Of a stretch of DNA of 7,587 nucleotides, positions 1-6,347 are shown piece by piece (within the stretch, counting starts at the first letter, position 1; every line of letters starts with the position of its first letter). The notes under the pieces were generated by a model, which was given only the letters and a program-made list of their open reading frames with translations, was not told the origin of the DNA and searched no databases. The stretch is from Anaerolineales bacterium UBA2029 (GTDB lineage: Bacteria; Chloroflexota; Anaerolineae; Aggregatilineales; Aggregatilineaceae), in assembly GCA_002332795.1 (NCBI GenBank), contig DDBP01000402.1, positions 1 through 7,587 on the forward strand. The letters are read 5' to 3'. A program made the translations under genes and the position numbers.

Positions 1-40
1 AAAGTTAAGTGTTCGAGAGGCACTCAGTGGCTGTCCTCCC

Positions 41-1633
41 TCACTCCACCCCCGCCCGCGTCCACTGACCGTTGACGATGCGCCAGATGCCCAGCGGATT
101 GGCGTTCTGCAGGGCGGGGGGCAACAGCGCATCGGGCACGTTCTGGAAGGCCACCGGGCGCAGGAAGCGCCGGATCGCCGTCATGCCCACCGATGTGGTA
201 GCAGGAGCAGTCGTGGCCGGGTAGGGGCCGCCGTGCTGCATGGCATAGACCACTTCCACGCCCGTCGGGAAACCGTTCCACACGATACGCCCCACTTTGT
301 CGCGGACACGGTCGGCCAGCGTCGCCGCGACACCCCATTCGTCCGGCGCGGCGTGAATGGAGGCAGTCAGATGTCCGTGTAACGCGCCCGCCGCCGCGAG
401 CATTTCCCCTTCGTCCGCGCACAGCACCACCAGCGTCACTGGGCCGAAGTGCTCGCTCTGCAGGGCCGGGTCGGCGATGAAAGCCGCGGCGGTGGTCTGT
501 AGCACGGTGTTGGCGAAGCAATAGCCCCCGCCCGGCACAATCTCGCCGCCGATCAGGCACTCGACGCCGGGGTGAGAGAGCGTCTCCGCCACGGCCCCCG
601 CCAGCCCGCGCTCGATCTGCGCGTTGAGCAAGACGCCCGGCTCGCGGGCCGCCATGCGCTCGCAGACCATGCCCACGAACGCTCGCCCCTCCGCCGTATC
701 CGGCACGAAGAGCAACCCCGGATTGGTGCAGAACTGCCCCGCGCCCAGCGTCACCGAAGCGACCAGCCCCTCGGCCAGCGCCGCGCCGCCATCCCGGATC
801 GCGCCGGGCAGGAAGAAGACCGGGTTGACGCTGCCCATCTCGGCGTAGACGGGGATCGGGCGGGCGCGGGCAGCGGCGGCATCGAACAGCGCCCGCCCTC
901 CGCGCAGCGAGCCGGTGAAGGCCACCGCCTCGATGGCCGGATGGCGCACCAGCGCCTGCCCCACCTCCACCGACGCTCCCTGCACCAGTGAGAAGAATCC
1001 GGCGGGGAAGCCCTGCGCCTCGACCGCCCGGTTGACCGCCTGTGCGGTCAGTTCGGAGGTGGCCGGGTGACTGGGGTGCGCCTTGAGGATCACCGGGCAG
1101 CCCGCGGCGAAGGCCGAGGCGGTGTCGCCCCCGGCCACGGAAAAGGCCAGCGGGAAGTTGCTGGCGGCGAAGACTGTCACCGGCCCGATGGGAAAGAGCA
1201 TCCGGCGAATATCCGGACGCGGGGTGGGCTGTCGGTTGGGCAGCGCCGTGTCAATGATCGCCTCCACATACGATCCCTCGCGCAGCAGGGCGGCGAAGGC
1301 GCGCAACTGACTGGTGGTGCGGGCGCGCTCTCCCGCCAGACGGGGGAGGCCCAGCGCCGTCTCACGGTCGGCGGTTTCCAGCAACTCGTCGCCCAGCGCC
1401 TCGATCTCCGCGGCCACCCGATCCAGCAGGTCGGCCAGGCGGCGCGCGGGGTAGTTGCGCGTCTCGGCGAAGGCGTCGGCTGCCGCGCGGACGGCGCGAT
1501 CGATCTCCTCCGGCGTTGCCTCGTAGAAGACAGTGTCACCGGGGGCGCGACGGCGCGGATCAATACTGCGGAAAGTGATCGTGCCGTCGTGACTGAATTG
1601 CCCGGCGATGAGGTTGTGTCCGGTGATGGGCAT
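41..1633 (-). CDS. Aldehyde dehydrogenase, alpha-ketoglutaric semialdehyde (2,5-dioxovalerate) dehydrogenase type
   Basis: A complete 530-residue protein of the NAD(P)+-dependent aldehyde dehydrogenase superfamily. Visible family residues are Asn159 in the FAASNFPLAF segment, the cofactor-region Lys184 (ILKAHP), the FTGSLRGG loop near 239-246, the general base Glu265 (AEMGSVNP), the catalytic Cys302 (GAGQFCTNPG) and Glu394 in EHFGP. The SNFPLAFSVAGGDTASA and KAHPSHP segments and the late HGGPYPATT motif (467-475) are typical of type III alpha-ketoglutaric semialdehyde dehydrogenases, which oxidise 2,5-dioxopentanoate to 2-oxoglutarate at the end of non-phosphorylative pentose, glucarate or hydroxyproline breakdown. 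Length fits that subfamily. The ATG start is supported by GGAG at 1643-1646, nine bases upstream. There is no signal peptide, so the enzyme should be cytosolic. It is transcribed divergently from the response regulator, and no other sugar-acid gene is in the window, so the exact substrate is inferred from motifs only. Other aldehydes are possible. Confidence 0.93.
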   Translation of the reverse strand: MPITGHNLIAGQFSHDGTITFRSIDPRRRAPGDTVFYEATPEEIDRAVRAAADAFAETRNYPARRLADLLDRVAAEIEALGDELLETADRETALGLPRLAGERARTTSQLRAFAALLREGSYVEAIIDTALPNRQPTPRPDIRRMLFPIGPVTVFAASNFPLAFSVAGGDTASAFAAGCPVILKAHPSHPATSELTAQAVNRAVEAQGFPAGFFSLVQGASVEVGQALVRHPAIEAVAFTGSLRGGRALFDAAAARARPIPVYAEMGSVNPVFFLPGAIRDGGAALAEGLVASVTLGAGQFCTNPGLLFVPDTAEGRAFVGMVCERMAAREPGVLLNAQIERGLAGAVAETLSHPGVECLIGGEIVPGGGYCFANTVLQTTAAAFIADPALQSEHFGPVTLVVLCADEGEMLAAAGALHGHLTASIHAAPDEWGVAATLADRVRDKVGRIVWNGFPTGVEVVYAMQHGGPYPATTAPATTSVGMTAIRRFLRPVAFQNVPDALLPPALQNANPLGIWRIVNGQWTRAGVE

Positions 1634-1768
1634 GGTCGTGTGCTCCAGCGTGATCGGTCTCCAGCGTTCGGTTTTTCAGTGATGTGAAGGCGACGAGACT
1701 GCGTGCCGCCTTTTCCACTCTATCACAAAGGAAAGGCTGATCGTCCCCCGCCGCACAACGTATCTCAT

Positions 1769-1798
1769 GGAGGAAAAACCCGCGAAGCGGAGGGAAAA
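1769..1798. repeat. Direct repeat GGAGGRAAAA, 20-bp period, around a small hairpin
   Basis: GGAGGAAAAA (1769-1778) and GGAGGGAAAA (1789-1798) are near-identical 10-mers spaced 20 bp start to start, about two helical turns. Between them, overlapping the second copy by two bases, is CCGC-GAA-GCGG (1780-1790), a short perfect inverted repeat. The element lies in the divergent region between the aldehyde dehydrogenase and the response regulator. A protein-binding site is possible, but purine-rich repeats this short can arise by chance. Confidence 0.3.
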
Positions 1799-1850
1799 GC
1801 TCACAAGGCCCTCTTGATAAGTTTCGCACACATTTCCCATCAATTGCGAA

Positions 1851-1881
1851 CTGGCAAAGCCATCCCGTCCATTGGTATGCT
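1851..1881 (+). promoter_or_regulatory. Putative promoter of the response regulator gene
   Basis: An extended -10 element, TGG-TATGCT (TG at 1873-1874, hexamer 1876-1881), is preceded at 19 bp by CTGGCA (1851-1856) as a weak -35. Transcription would begin near 1888, giving a leader of about 38 nt before the ATG at 1926. The TG extension and 4/6 matches in each hexamer are what support it. No convincing promoter could be picked for the divergent aldehyde dehydrogenase; the minus-strand TAGAGT at 1717-1722 lacks a good -35. Confidence 0.4.
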
Positions 1882-1891
1882 AGGGATGACT
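1858..1891. repeat. Inverted repeat flanking the predicted -10 of the response regulator promoter
   Basis: AGCCATCCC (1858-1866) and GGGATGACT (1883-1891) are inverted copies matching at 8 of 9 positions, separated by 16 nt. The inner six (CATCCC/GGGATG) are perfect. The spacer contains the extended -10 TATGCT, so a dimeric regulator bound to both arms would straddle the promoter core. The operator role is inference. Confidence 0.4.
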
Positions 1892-1925
1892 CCGCTGAGG
1901 GGGAGTTTCTCCAGGGGACAGCATC

Positions 1926-2294
1926 ATGCCAACGGTGTTGATCGTGGACGATCACCAGGTGGTGCGGCGCGTCGTGCGGCACGCCCTGCAACCGCTGGCC
2001 CTGGACGTGATCGAGGCCGAAGATGGGCACGCGGCCCTGGCCCTGGCCGCCTCCTACAGCGTAGACCTGGTGCTGGTAGATACCAACCTGCCCGACCAGG
2101 ACGGCTTCAGCCTGCTGCAACGGCTGAAAGAGCTGCCTCACCTGGCCGCCGTCCCGATGATCATGCTCTCGTCAAGCGGGGGAAACGACGAAGAGATGCG
2201 CGCCTGGGAAGCCGGCGCAGCGGGTTTCCTGAGCAAACCTTTTCACACGCAGACTCTGCGCGAGGCCGTGTTACACGCTCTGAGCACTGGCTGA
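1926..2294 (+). CDS. Single-domain response regulator (CheY-like receiver)
   Basis: A 122-residue protein made of one receiver domain and nothing else. Key receiver residues are present: the acidic pair Asp8-Asp9 (LIVDDHQVV), the phosphoacceptor Asp52 (LVLVDTNLPDQDG), the switch serine Ser82 (IMLSSS) and the invariant Lys104 (FLSKPF), with Phe101 near the aromatic switch position. The start is fixed by AGGGGA at 1913-1918, seven bases before the ATG. There is no DNA-binding, enzymatic or HPt domain, so it should act as a phosphoryl shuttle or by binding a partner, in the cytoplasm. It converges with the hybrid kinase gene and overlaps its 3' end by 24 bp, which makes that kinase the obvious candidate phosphodonor. 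It may carry phosphate onward through an HPt protein encoded elsewhere. Family assignment is secure; the partner is inferred. Confidence 0.93.
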   Translation: MPTVLIVDDHQVVRRVVRHALQPLALDVIEAEDGHAALALAASYSVDLVLVDTNLPDQDGFSLLQRLKELPHLAAVPMIMLSSSGGNDEEMRAWEAGAAGFLSKPFHTQTLREAVLHALSTG

Positions 2295-5200
2295 CGCCGG
2301 GCGCACCCACTGCCGGACGGTCGTTCGCAGTGCGTCGAGCGCGATGGGCTTGGTCAGCACTGCATCCACACCAGCCGCCCGCAGACGCGACTGTGCCGCT
2401 TCGTCGCCGAAGCCCGTGATCGCCACGATGGGCACGTCGCTGTTGGGGCCGTTCAGCGCGCGGACGGCGCGCACGACCGTCAGGCCGTCCATATCCGGCA
2501 TGTGCATGTCCAGCAGGATCAGCCCGAAACGCTCCTGGGCCAGGCGTTCCAGGGCCTCTCGCCCGCCCGTCACCGTGACGACCTCATAGCCGCTCTGGGC
2601 CAGCACCCGCGCCGTGAACTGCCGGGTGACCGGGTCGTCGTCGGCGACCAGCACGTGCCCGTGACCGACGGGGGCAGCTTCTGCAGAAGGCACGTTCGGC
2701 GTCTGACGGCGCTGCGTCGGCTCGGCAGACGCTTTGGGCAGCGGCAGGGTGAGCGTGAACTCGAAAGTGCTACCCTGGCCGGGTTCGCTATGCACCTGGA
2801 TATCGCCGCCCATCAGGCGCACTAACTGACGGCTGATGGCCAGTCCCAGCCCGGCCCCACCGCGCGCGCGGGGGACGGAGCCGTTGCCCTGCACGAAGGC
2901 GTCGAACAGCCGCCCGATCTCCGCGCGGGCAATGCCGATGCCCGTATCGCTCACCTGGAAGCGCAGGCGGCATTGACTGTCGTTGGCGCTGGCCAGGTGC
3001 ACGGAAATATACACATCGCCTTCCTGGGTGAACTTCAGGGCATTGTCCACCAGGTTGCTCAGCACCTGCGACAGCCGCGCCGGATCGCCCAGCACCTGCG
3101 CGGGCACGTTGTCGTCCACGTAGGCGATCAGGTCGAGTTGTTTTTCCAGGGCCAGAGGCGCATAGCGATCCTTGACTTCGGCCACCAGCGCGCGCACGTC
3201 CAGCGGATGGCTCTCCAGGGCGATGCGCCCGGCTTCCAGTTGTGAGAAGTCGAGGATATTGTCAATCAACTGCAGCAGGCTGACCGCGCTTTGATAGGCA
3301 TCTACCGCAAAGCCCCGCTGCTCCTCATCCAGGCGCGACTCCAGCAGCAGTTCCAGCATGCCCAGCACGGCGGTCATGGGCGTGCGAATCTCGTGACTGA
3401 TATTCGACAGGAACTGACTCTTCAGGCGCACCAGCCGCAACGCCTCGTCGCGGGCGCGCATCATCTCGCGCTCGGTTTGCTGACGTTCGAGCACGCGGGC
3501 GTAGCTTTCGGCGACCGTGCGCAGCGTGGCGATCAGTTCCGGCTCCCAGGCGCGCGGACCATGCACGTCTTCCAGGCTGACGAACCCTTCCAGGCGCGTC
3601 TTGCCGTAGATGGGCAGCACCACCAGGCTGGCGACGCCCTGAGTCAGGAAGAACGCCTGGATATCGGCGGGCAATTCAGCCACCTCCTGCGCGGCGATGA
3701 TGCCCTGTTGATGCAGCACCGGCGACCACGAAGGCATGAGGTCGTCGTAGGGTATGCCCTGGCGCTGGTAGAGCAGCGAGGGCACGCCCGCGGCGCACCA
3801 TTCGTGCGTGTTGTCCATCACGCGCTGATCGAGCCGGTAGCGGAAGATGCAGGCCCGCGAGACAGCGAAGAATTCGCCCACCTGCTGCAACACCTGGGCG
3901 ATGGTGTCTTCTGGATCGTCACTGCGCATGAAGCTGGCGGAGATGGTGCGGTTGAGCTGTTCGACGGCCAGCAGATGTTCCTGCCGCTGCTGCGCGCGCA
4001 CGCTCTCGGTGACATCGTTGATGACCAGCGTATAGCCGATCAGCTCCACGCGCGGGCTGATCAGCGGCGACACCCGCCCTGTGTAGTAGCGGCGCTGCCG
4101 ATCGACCAGCAGGCTGTATTCGAACTGATCGGTTTGCAGCGTGCTGGAGACCCGCTCCAGCGTGCGGGCCAGGGGCGTCACCAGTTCCGGCGGCAGGACT
4201 TTGTGGAAAGGCTTACCCACCAGCGCTTCGGGCGGCGTGATCGGCGTATCGTGCGCCACATCTGCGCCGGAGTGATAGACCAGGATGCGCCCGTCCAGGT
4301 CTATGGAGACGACCTGATCTTCCAGCGAGGCAATGAGCGAGCGCAGTTGCTCTTCGCTGCGGCGCAGGGCTTCTTCGGCCCGAAGCTGCTCGCTGATGTC
4401 GCGCACGAAGCCGGTGAACAGGCGTTGTCCGCCCAGCCACACTTCGACGACAGCCACGTGCAGGGGGACGCCCGTCCCGTCTCTGCGCCGACCGGTCAGC
4501 TCGCGCCCGCGACCGATCACCCGCTGCGTGCCGTCAGACAGCATATCGGCGACGGCGGGTTCGTGACCCTTCAGCAGTTCTGGCAACAGCACGCCGATAC
4601 TCTGGCCGATCACGTCTTCGGGGCGGTAGCCGAAAATGCGCGCCGCCGCCTGATTGAACGATTCGATCGCTCCCGCTTCGTTGAAGGTGATGATGCCCTC
4701 TGCCGCCGTCTCGACGATGGCCTGCAGGCGCGTCTCTTTGTCGCGCAGGGCGGCCTCGGCCTGCTTCTGTTCGGTGATGTCGAAGAGGGAGATCACCACC
4801 GCGTAGGGGTGAGTGTCGCCGGGCAGGAAGACCGGCTCGGTATTGACAGACACCCAGGTCAGCGTCTCGTCCGGCTTGTAAATGCCCAGGATCACGTGCG
4901 CCTGCGGTTGACCGGTGCGCAGCGTGATCATGGCTGGCTGGAAAGGACCGGCAAAGGGGGTGCCGTCTTCGCGCACCGCCCGCCAGCGCGGGTCGAGCGG
5001 AGCGCGGCCCATCATCTGATCGAGCGACAGCCCCAGGATGCGCTCGGCGCTGGCGTTGCTGGCGCGGATGACGCCGTCGCGATCTTGCAGGATGATGCCT
5101 TCGGACAGGGCCGCGACCACGGTGCGGTAGCGGGCCTCGCTTTCGCGCAGGGCGCGCGCCGTCTGCTTGTGCGCGGTGATGTCGGTGCAGTACACGTTGG

Positions 5201-5474
5201 CCCGCTCGCCACCGGCGCTAGGCACGAACTTACAGGCGTAGGTGCGCGTCCCGGCGTGCCACTCGACCTCGACGATCTGCTCGCCTTCCAGGGCCTTGCT
5301 CAGCGCGGGCAACCACTCGTCGGGCACGGTCACCGTGTAGCCCTGCCCGCTGAGCATGGCACGCGCCGCCCGGTTGCGATAGAGCACCTGACCATCCCGA
5401 TTGGCGCTGAGCACCGGATTGGGATTCTCGTCGGTCAGGGCGTCGGGCAGCAGACTTTTTTCTCCGGCAGTCAT
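2271..5474 (-). CDS. Soluble multi-PAS/GAF hybrid sensor histidine kinase with C-terminal receiver
   Basis: A 1067-residue kinase. In order: four PAS-like domains (about 11-101, 112-237, 246-366, 375-495), the first three clearly ending in the usual DIT/DIS-EQ/K linker; a GAF-like domain (about 505-665); HisKA with the phosphorylated His694 in SHEIRTP; HATPase_c with N-box Asn811 (DNALKF), G1 box from Asp843 (DTGIGI) and G2 box GGAGLGLAIS (872-881); a linker rich in Pro, Ala and Glu; and a receiver (about 939-1056) with Asp945-Asp946, phosphoacceptor Asp989 (LLDMHMPDMDG), Thr1020 and Lys1042. No membrane segment or signal peptide is visible, so it should sense a cytoplasmic cue; the ligands are unknown. 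A GTG at 5529-5531 would add 19 residues, but the ATG at 5474 has AGGA seven bases upstream. No HPt domain follows the receiver, so onward transfer needs another protein. The 3' end overlaps the convergent response regulator gene by 24 bp. Confidence 0.94.
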   Translation of the reverse strand: MTAGEKSLLPDALTDENPNPVLSANRDGQVLYRNRAARAMLSGQGYTVTVPDEWLPALSKALEGEQIVEVEWHAGTRTYACKFVPSAGGERANVYCTDITAHKQTARALRESEARYRTVVAALSEGIILQDRDGVIRASNASAERILGLSLDQMMGRAPLDPRWRAVREDGTPFAGPFQPAMITLRTGQPQAHVILGIYKPDETLTWVSVNTEPVFLPGDTHPYAVVISLFDITEQKQAEAALRDKETRLQAIVETAAEGIITFNEAGAIESFNQAAARIFGYRPEDVIGQSIGVLLPELLKGHEPAVADMLSDGTQRVIGRGRELTGRRRDGTGVPLHVAVVEVWLGGQRLFTGFVRDISEQLRAEEALRRSEEQLRSLIASLEDQVVSIDLDGRILVYHSGADVAHDTPITPPEALVGKPFHKVLPPELVTPLARTLERVSSTLQTDQFEYSLLVDRQRRYYTGRVSPLISPRVELIGYTLVINDVTESVRAQQRQEHLLAVEQLNRTISASFMRSDDPEDTIAQVLQQVGEFFAVSRACIFRYRLDQRVMDNTHEWCAAGVPSLLYQRQGIPYDDLMPSWSPVLHQQGIIAAQEVAELPADIQAFFLTQGVASLVVLPIYGKTRLEGFVSLEDVHGPRAWEPELIATLRTVAESYARVLERQQTEREMMRARDEALRLVRLKSQFLSNISHEIRTPMTAVLGMLELLLESRLDEEQRGFAVDAYQSAVSLLQLIDNILDFSQLEAGRIALESHPLDVRALVAEVKDRYAPLALEKQLDLIAYVDDNVPAQVLGDPARLSQVLSNLVDNALKFTQEGDVYISVHLASANDSQCRLRFQVSDTGIGIARAEIGRLFDAFVQGNGSVPRARGGAGLGLAISRQLVRLMGGDIQVHSEPGQGSTFEFTLTLPLPKASAEPTQRRQTPNVPSAEAAPVGHGHVLVADDDPVTRQFTARVLAQSGYEVVTVTGGREALERLAQERFGLILLDMHMPDMDGLTVVRAVRALNGPNSDVPIVAITGFGDEAAQSRLRAAGVDAVLTKPIALDALRTTVRQWVRPASASAQSV

Positions 5475-5481
5475 GGTGCAG

Positions 5482-5485
5482 TCCT
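5482..5485 (-). promoter_or_regulatory. Ribosome binding site that decides the kinase start
   Basis: The minus strand reads AGGA, then seven bases, then ATG at 5474. The competing upstream GTG (5529-5531) has only a weak purine run before it and would add a Cys/Arg-containing leader outside the first PAS domain. This favours the shorter protein. Confidence 0.6.
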
Positions 5486-5541
5486 GACAGGCTGATAGTC
5501 GGCAGGAGAGCGGGCGATGCAGGCCAACCACACGCCATTCG

Positions 5542-5554
5542 CCGTGTCACACGG
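5542..5554. repeat. Perfect odd palindrome CCGTGT-C-ACACGG in the kinase leader
   Basis: CCGTGT (5542-5547) and ACACGG (5549-5554) are exact reverse complements around one base. The element lies between the predicted kinase promoter and its ATG, about 35-45 nt downstream of the predicted transcription start. It could be an operator for a dimeric repressor. A one-base spacer is too short for an RNA hairpin loop, so a DNA role is more likely than an RNA one. Confidence 0.35.
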
Positions 5555-5593
5555 ACGACGCACCCCGCCCCCTTGATCTTCCCCCCACCCTTT

Positions 5594-5622
5594 ATGTTAC
5601 CAGGGATACCCTTATCTGGCGA
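5594..5622 (-). promoter_or_regulatory. Putative promoter of the hybrid kinase gene
   Basis: Read on the minus strand, TCGCCA (5617-5622) and TAACAT (5594-5599) are separated by 17 bp, and the -10 has a TGG extension, as in the response regulator promoter. Both hexamers match consensus at 4 of 6 positions. The spacer holds AGGG-ATA-CCCT (5602-5612), a small perfect inverted repeat. Transcription starting near 5587 would leave a leader of about 110 nt. Confidence 0.35.
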
Positions 5623-5692
5623 ACCGGGTTTGAGTTGCAGGAGATCGCGAGCGTGGAGGGAAGGGCAAAGCAGGCCAATCCTCGTGCCCTTG

Positions 5693-5710
5693 TTGTGACT
5701 TCTGGCACTG
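5693..5710. promoter_or_regulatory. Possible degenerate second CRP-like site
   Basis: TTGTGA at 5693-5698 is followed after six bases by GCACTG at 5705-5710. The left arm is an exact TGTGA half-site and the right arm matches 3 of 5 bases of TCACA. Its centre lies about 55 bp upstream of the predicted transcription start of the membrane operon. It is noted only because an exact site lies downstream; on its own it would be unconvincing. Confidence 0.2.
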
Positions 5711-5719
5711 GGCATGGGG

Positions 5720-5751
5720 TTGGCACGGGCGTACCATTGGTGCGATATTCT
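5720..5751 (+). promoter_or_regulatory. Putative promoter of the NuoJ/K/L-like operon
   Basis: TTGGCA (5720-5725) is a 4/6 match to the -35 consensus. It is followed at 18 bp by GATATT (5744-5749) or at 20 bp by TATTCT (5746-5751), which overlap as -10 candidates. Transcription would start at about 5756-5758, so the mRNA leader would be only about 15 nt and would begin inside the palindrome at 5754-5771. Confidence 0.45.
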
Positions 5752-5753
5752 CA

Positions 5754-5771
5754 TTGTGAAGGAGTTCACAA
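5754..5771. promoter_or_regulatory. Perfect CRP/FNR-family-like palindrome enclosing the ribosome binding site
   Basis: TTGTGAA (5754-5760), GGAG (5761-5764) and TTCACAA (5765-5771) form an exact 7-bp inverted repeat with a 4-base centre, directly followed by the ATG at 5772. Written as TGTGA-N6-TCACA it equals the core recognition pattern known for CRP-family regulators. The central bases AAGGAG (5759-5764) are the gene's Shine-Dalgarno sequence, seven bases from the start. A protein bound here would cover the predicted transcription start and block transcription. If transcription starts further upstream, the same bases can fold into an RNA hairpin with the Shine-Dalgarno in its loop. The palindrome and its position are seen directly; regulation is inferred. 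Confidence 0.65.
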
Positions 5772-6347
5772 ATGGCATACGGCTTCCTGATGGCCGGAGC
5801 CGTGATCTGCGCGGCTCTGGCTATTCGCGCACGCCAGTTGATCGCGGCAGCACTATGGCTGGCGGGCAGCAGCGCCCTGGTGGCACTGGCGCTCTACCTG
5901 CTGGGCGCGCATCAGGTGGCGGTGATCGAGTTGAGCGTGGGCGCAGGGCTGGTGACGGTGCTGTTCGTCTTCGCCATCAGCATCGCTGGCGACGACGCAC
6001 TCAGCAAGCGCGAGTTCATGCCCAACGGTCTGGCTGTTGGCGCAGTCGTGACTTTCTGCGCGCTGCTGGCCTGGCAGGCGCTCCCCCTGGAAGCGCGCCC
6101 GACGATGACAGACGCAGCGCCTTTCCGACAGGTGCTGTGGTCCGACCGGGCGCTGGACGTGCTGATCCAACTGGTGCTGATCTTCACCGGCGTGCTGTGC
6201 GTGCTCGGCTTGCTCAAAGAGACCACCGCCGCTGCGACTGGCAACACACTGCAGGAAGTGCAGGCCGCCGCAAGCCGTTCGTCCAACGGTCGCCGTCCGG
6301 CTGAACCCGTGGCGGCGGAACACACAGGCGTTGAGGAGCAGGCGTGA
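5772..6347 (+). CDS. NuoJ-like / MbhD-MbhE-like membrane subunit of a complex I/Mrp-type complex
   Basis: A 191-residue integral membrane protein with about five hydrophobic segments (roughly 4-19, 23-44, 48-72, 87-104, 127-148) and a hydrophilic Ala/Glu/Pro-rich tail from about 150. Segment 3 (VAVIELSVGAGLVTVLFVFA, 49-68) follows the NuoJ pattern V-x-A-G-x(3)-V-L-F-x-F, but has Gly57 where NuoJ usually has Tyr and carries Glu53, as in MbhD/MrpA C-terminal helices (TEAAVGAG). Segment 5 (LWSDRALDVLIQLVLIFTG, 122-140) recalls the RxxDTxxE region of MbhE/MrpA, with Gln133 in place of the Glu. It should sit in the cytoplasmic membrane as part of an ion-translocating arm. The start is supported by AAGGAG at 5759-5764. 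It is the first gene of the operon, and its stop overlaps the next start by one base. Family membership is likely; the exact complex is open. Confidence 0.75.
   Translation: MAYGFLMAGAVICAALAIRARQLIAAALWLAGSSALVALALYLLGAHQVAVIELSVGAGLVTVLFVFAISIAGDDALSKREFMPNGLAVGAVVTFCALLAWQALPLEARPTMTDAAPFRQVLWSDRALDVLIQLVLIFTGVLCVLGLLKETTAAATGNTLQEVQAAASRSSNGRRPAEPVAAEHTGVEEQA
6333..6338 (+). promoter_or_regulatory. Ribosome binding site of the NuoK-like gene
   Basis: GAGGAG lies eight bases before the ATG at 6347, inside the last codons of the upstream gene. It favours that ATG over the in-frame GTG at 6344-6346, which would be only five bases away. The stop/start arrangement TGATG implies translational coupling. 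Confidence 0.6.

Noticed and set aside
1..40. Possible terminator after the aldehyde dehydrogenase (GGCACTCAGTGGC region)
   Set aside because: The arms would leave almost no loop, the stem is imperfect, and no U-run follows on the minus strand. I see no supported feature in these bases.
1767..1817. Tiny plus-strand frame MEEKPAKRREKLTRPS in the divergent region
   Set aside because: There is no Shine-Dalgarno before the ATG. Its codons coincide with the GGAGGRAAAA repeat, so the charged composition follows from the repeat. A leader peptide cannot be excluded but is not supported.
1814..1843. FNR-like half-sites TTGAT (1814-1818) and ATCAA (1839-1843)
   Set aside because: They are 20 bases apart instead of the four needed for an FNR site. 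A 5-bp inverted repeat at such a distance is likely by chance.
1560..2141. Minus-strand 193-codon frame across the divergent region into the response regulator
   Set aside because: It runs antisense through the regulator and overlaps the aldehyde dehydrogenase start. The product shows no family features.
1703..2419. Plus-strand 238-codon frame spanning the intergenic region and the response regulator
   Set aside because: It overlaps the regulator in another frame, has Arg/Gly/Ala-rich composition, and lacks a ribosome binding site or motif.
3291..5495. A 734-codon open frame on the plus strand opposite the hybrid kinase
   Set aside because: Its product is His/Gln/Arg/Asp-rich low-complexity sequence with no domain motif. 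The minus strand carries a kinase with intact H, N, G1, G2 and receiver motifs. Long antisense frames are expected opposite GC-rich genes.
5475..5531. Longer kinase start at the GTG 5529-5531
   Set aside because: It has only a weak ribosome binding site and adds 19 residues outside the first PAS domain. The ATG at 5474 has AGGA at seven bases.
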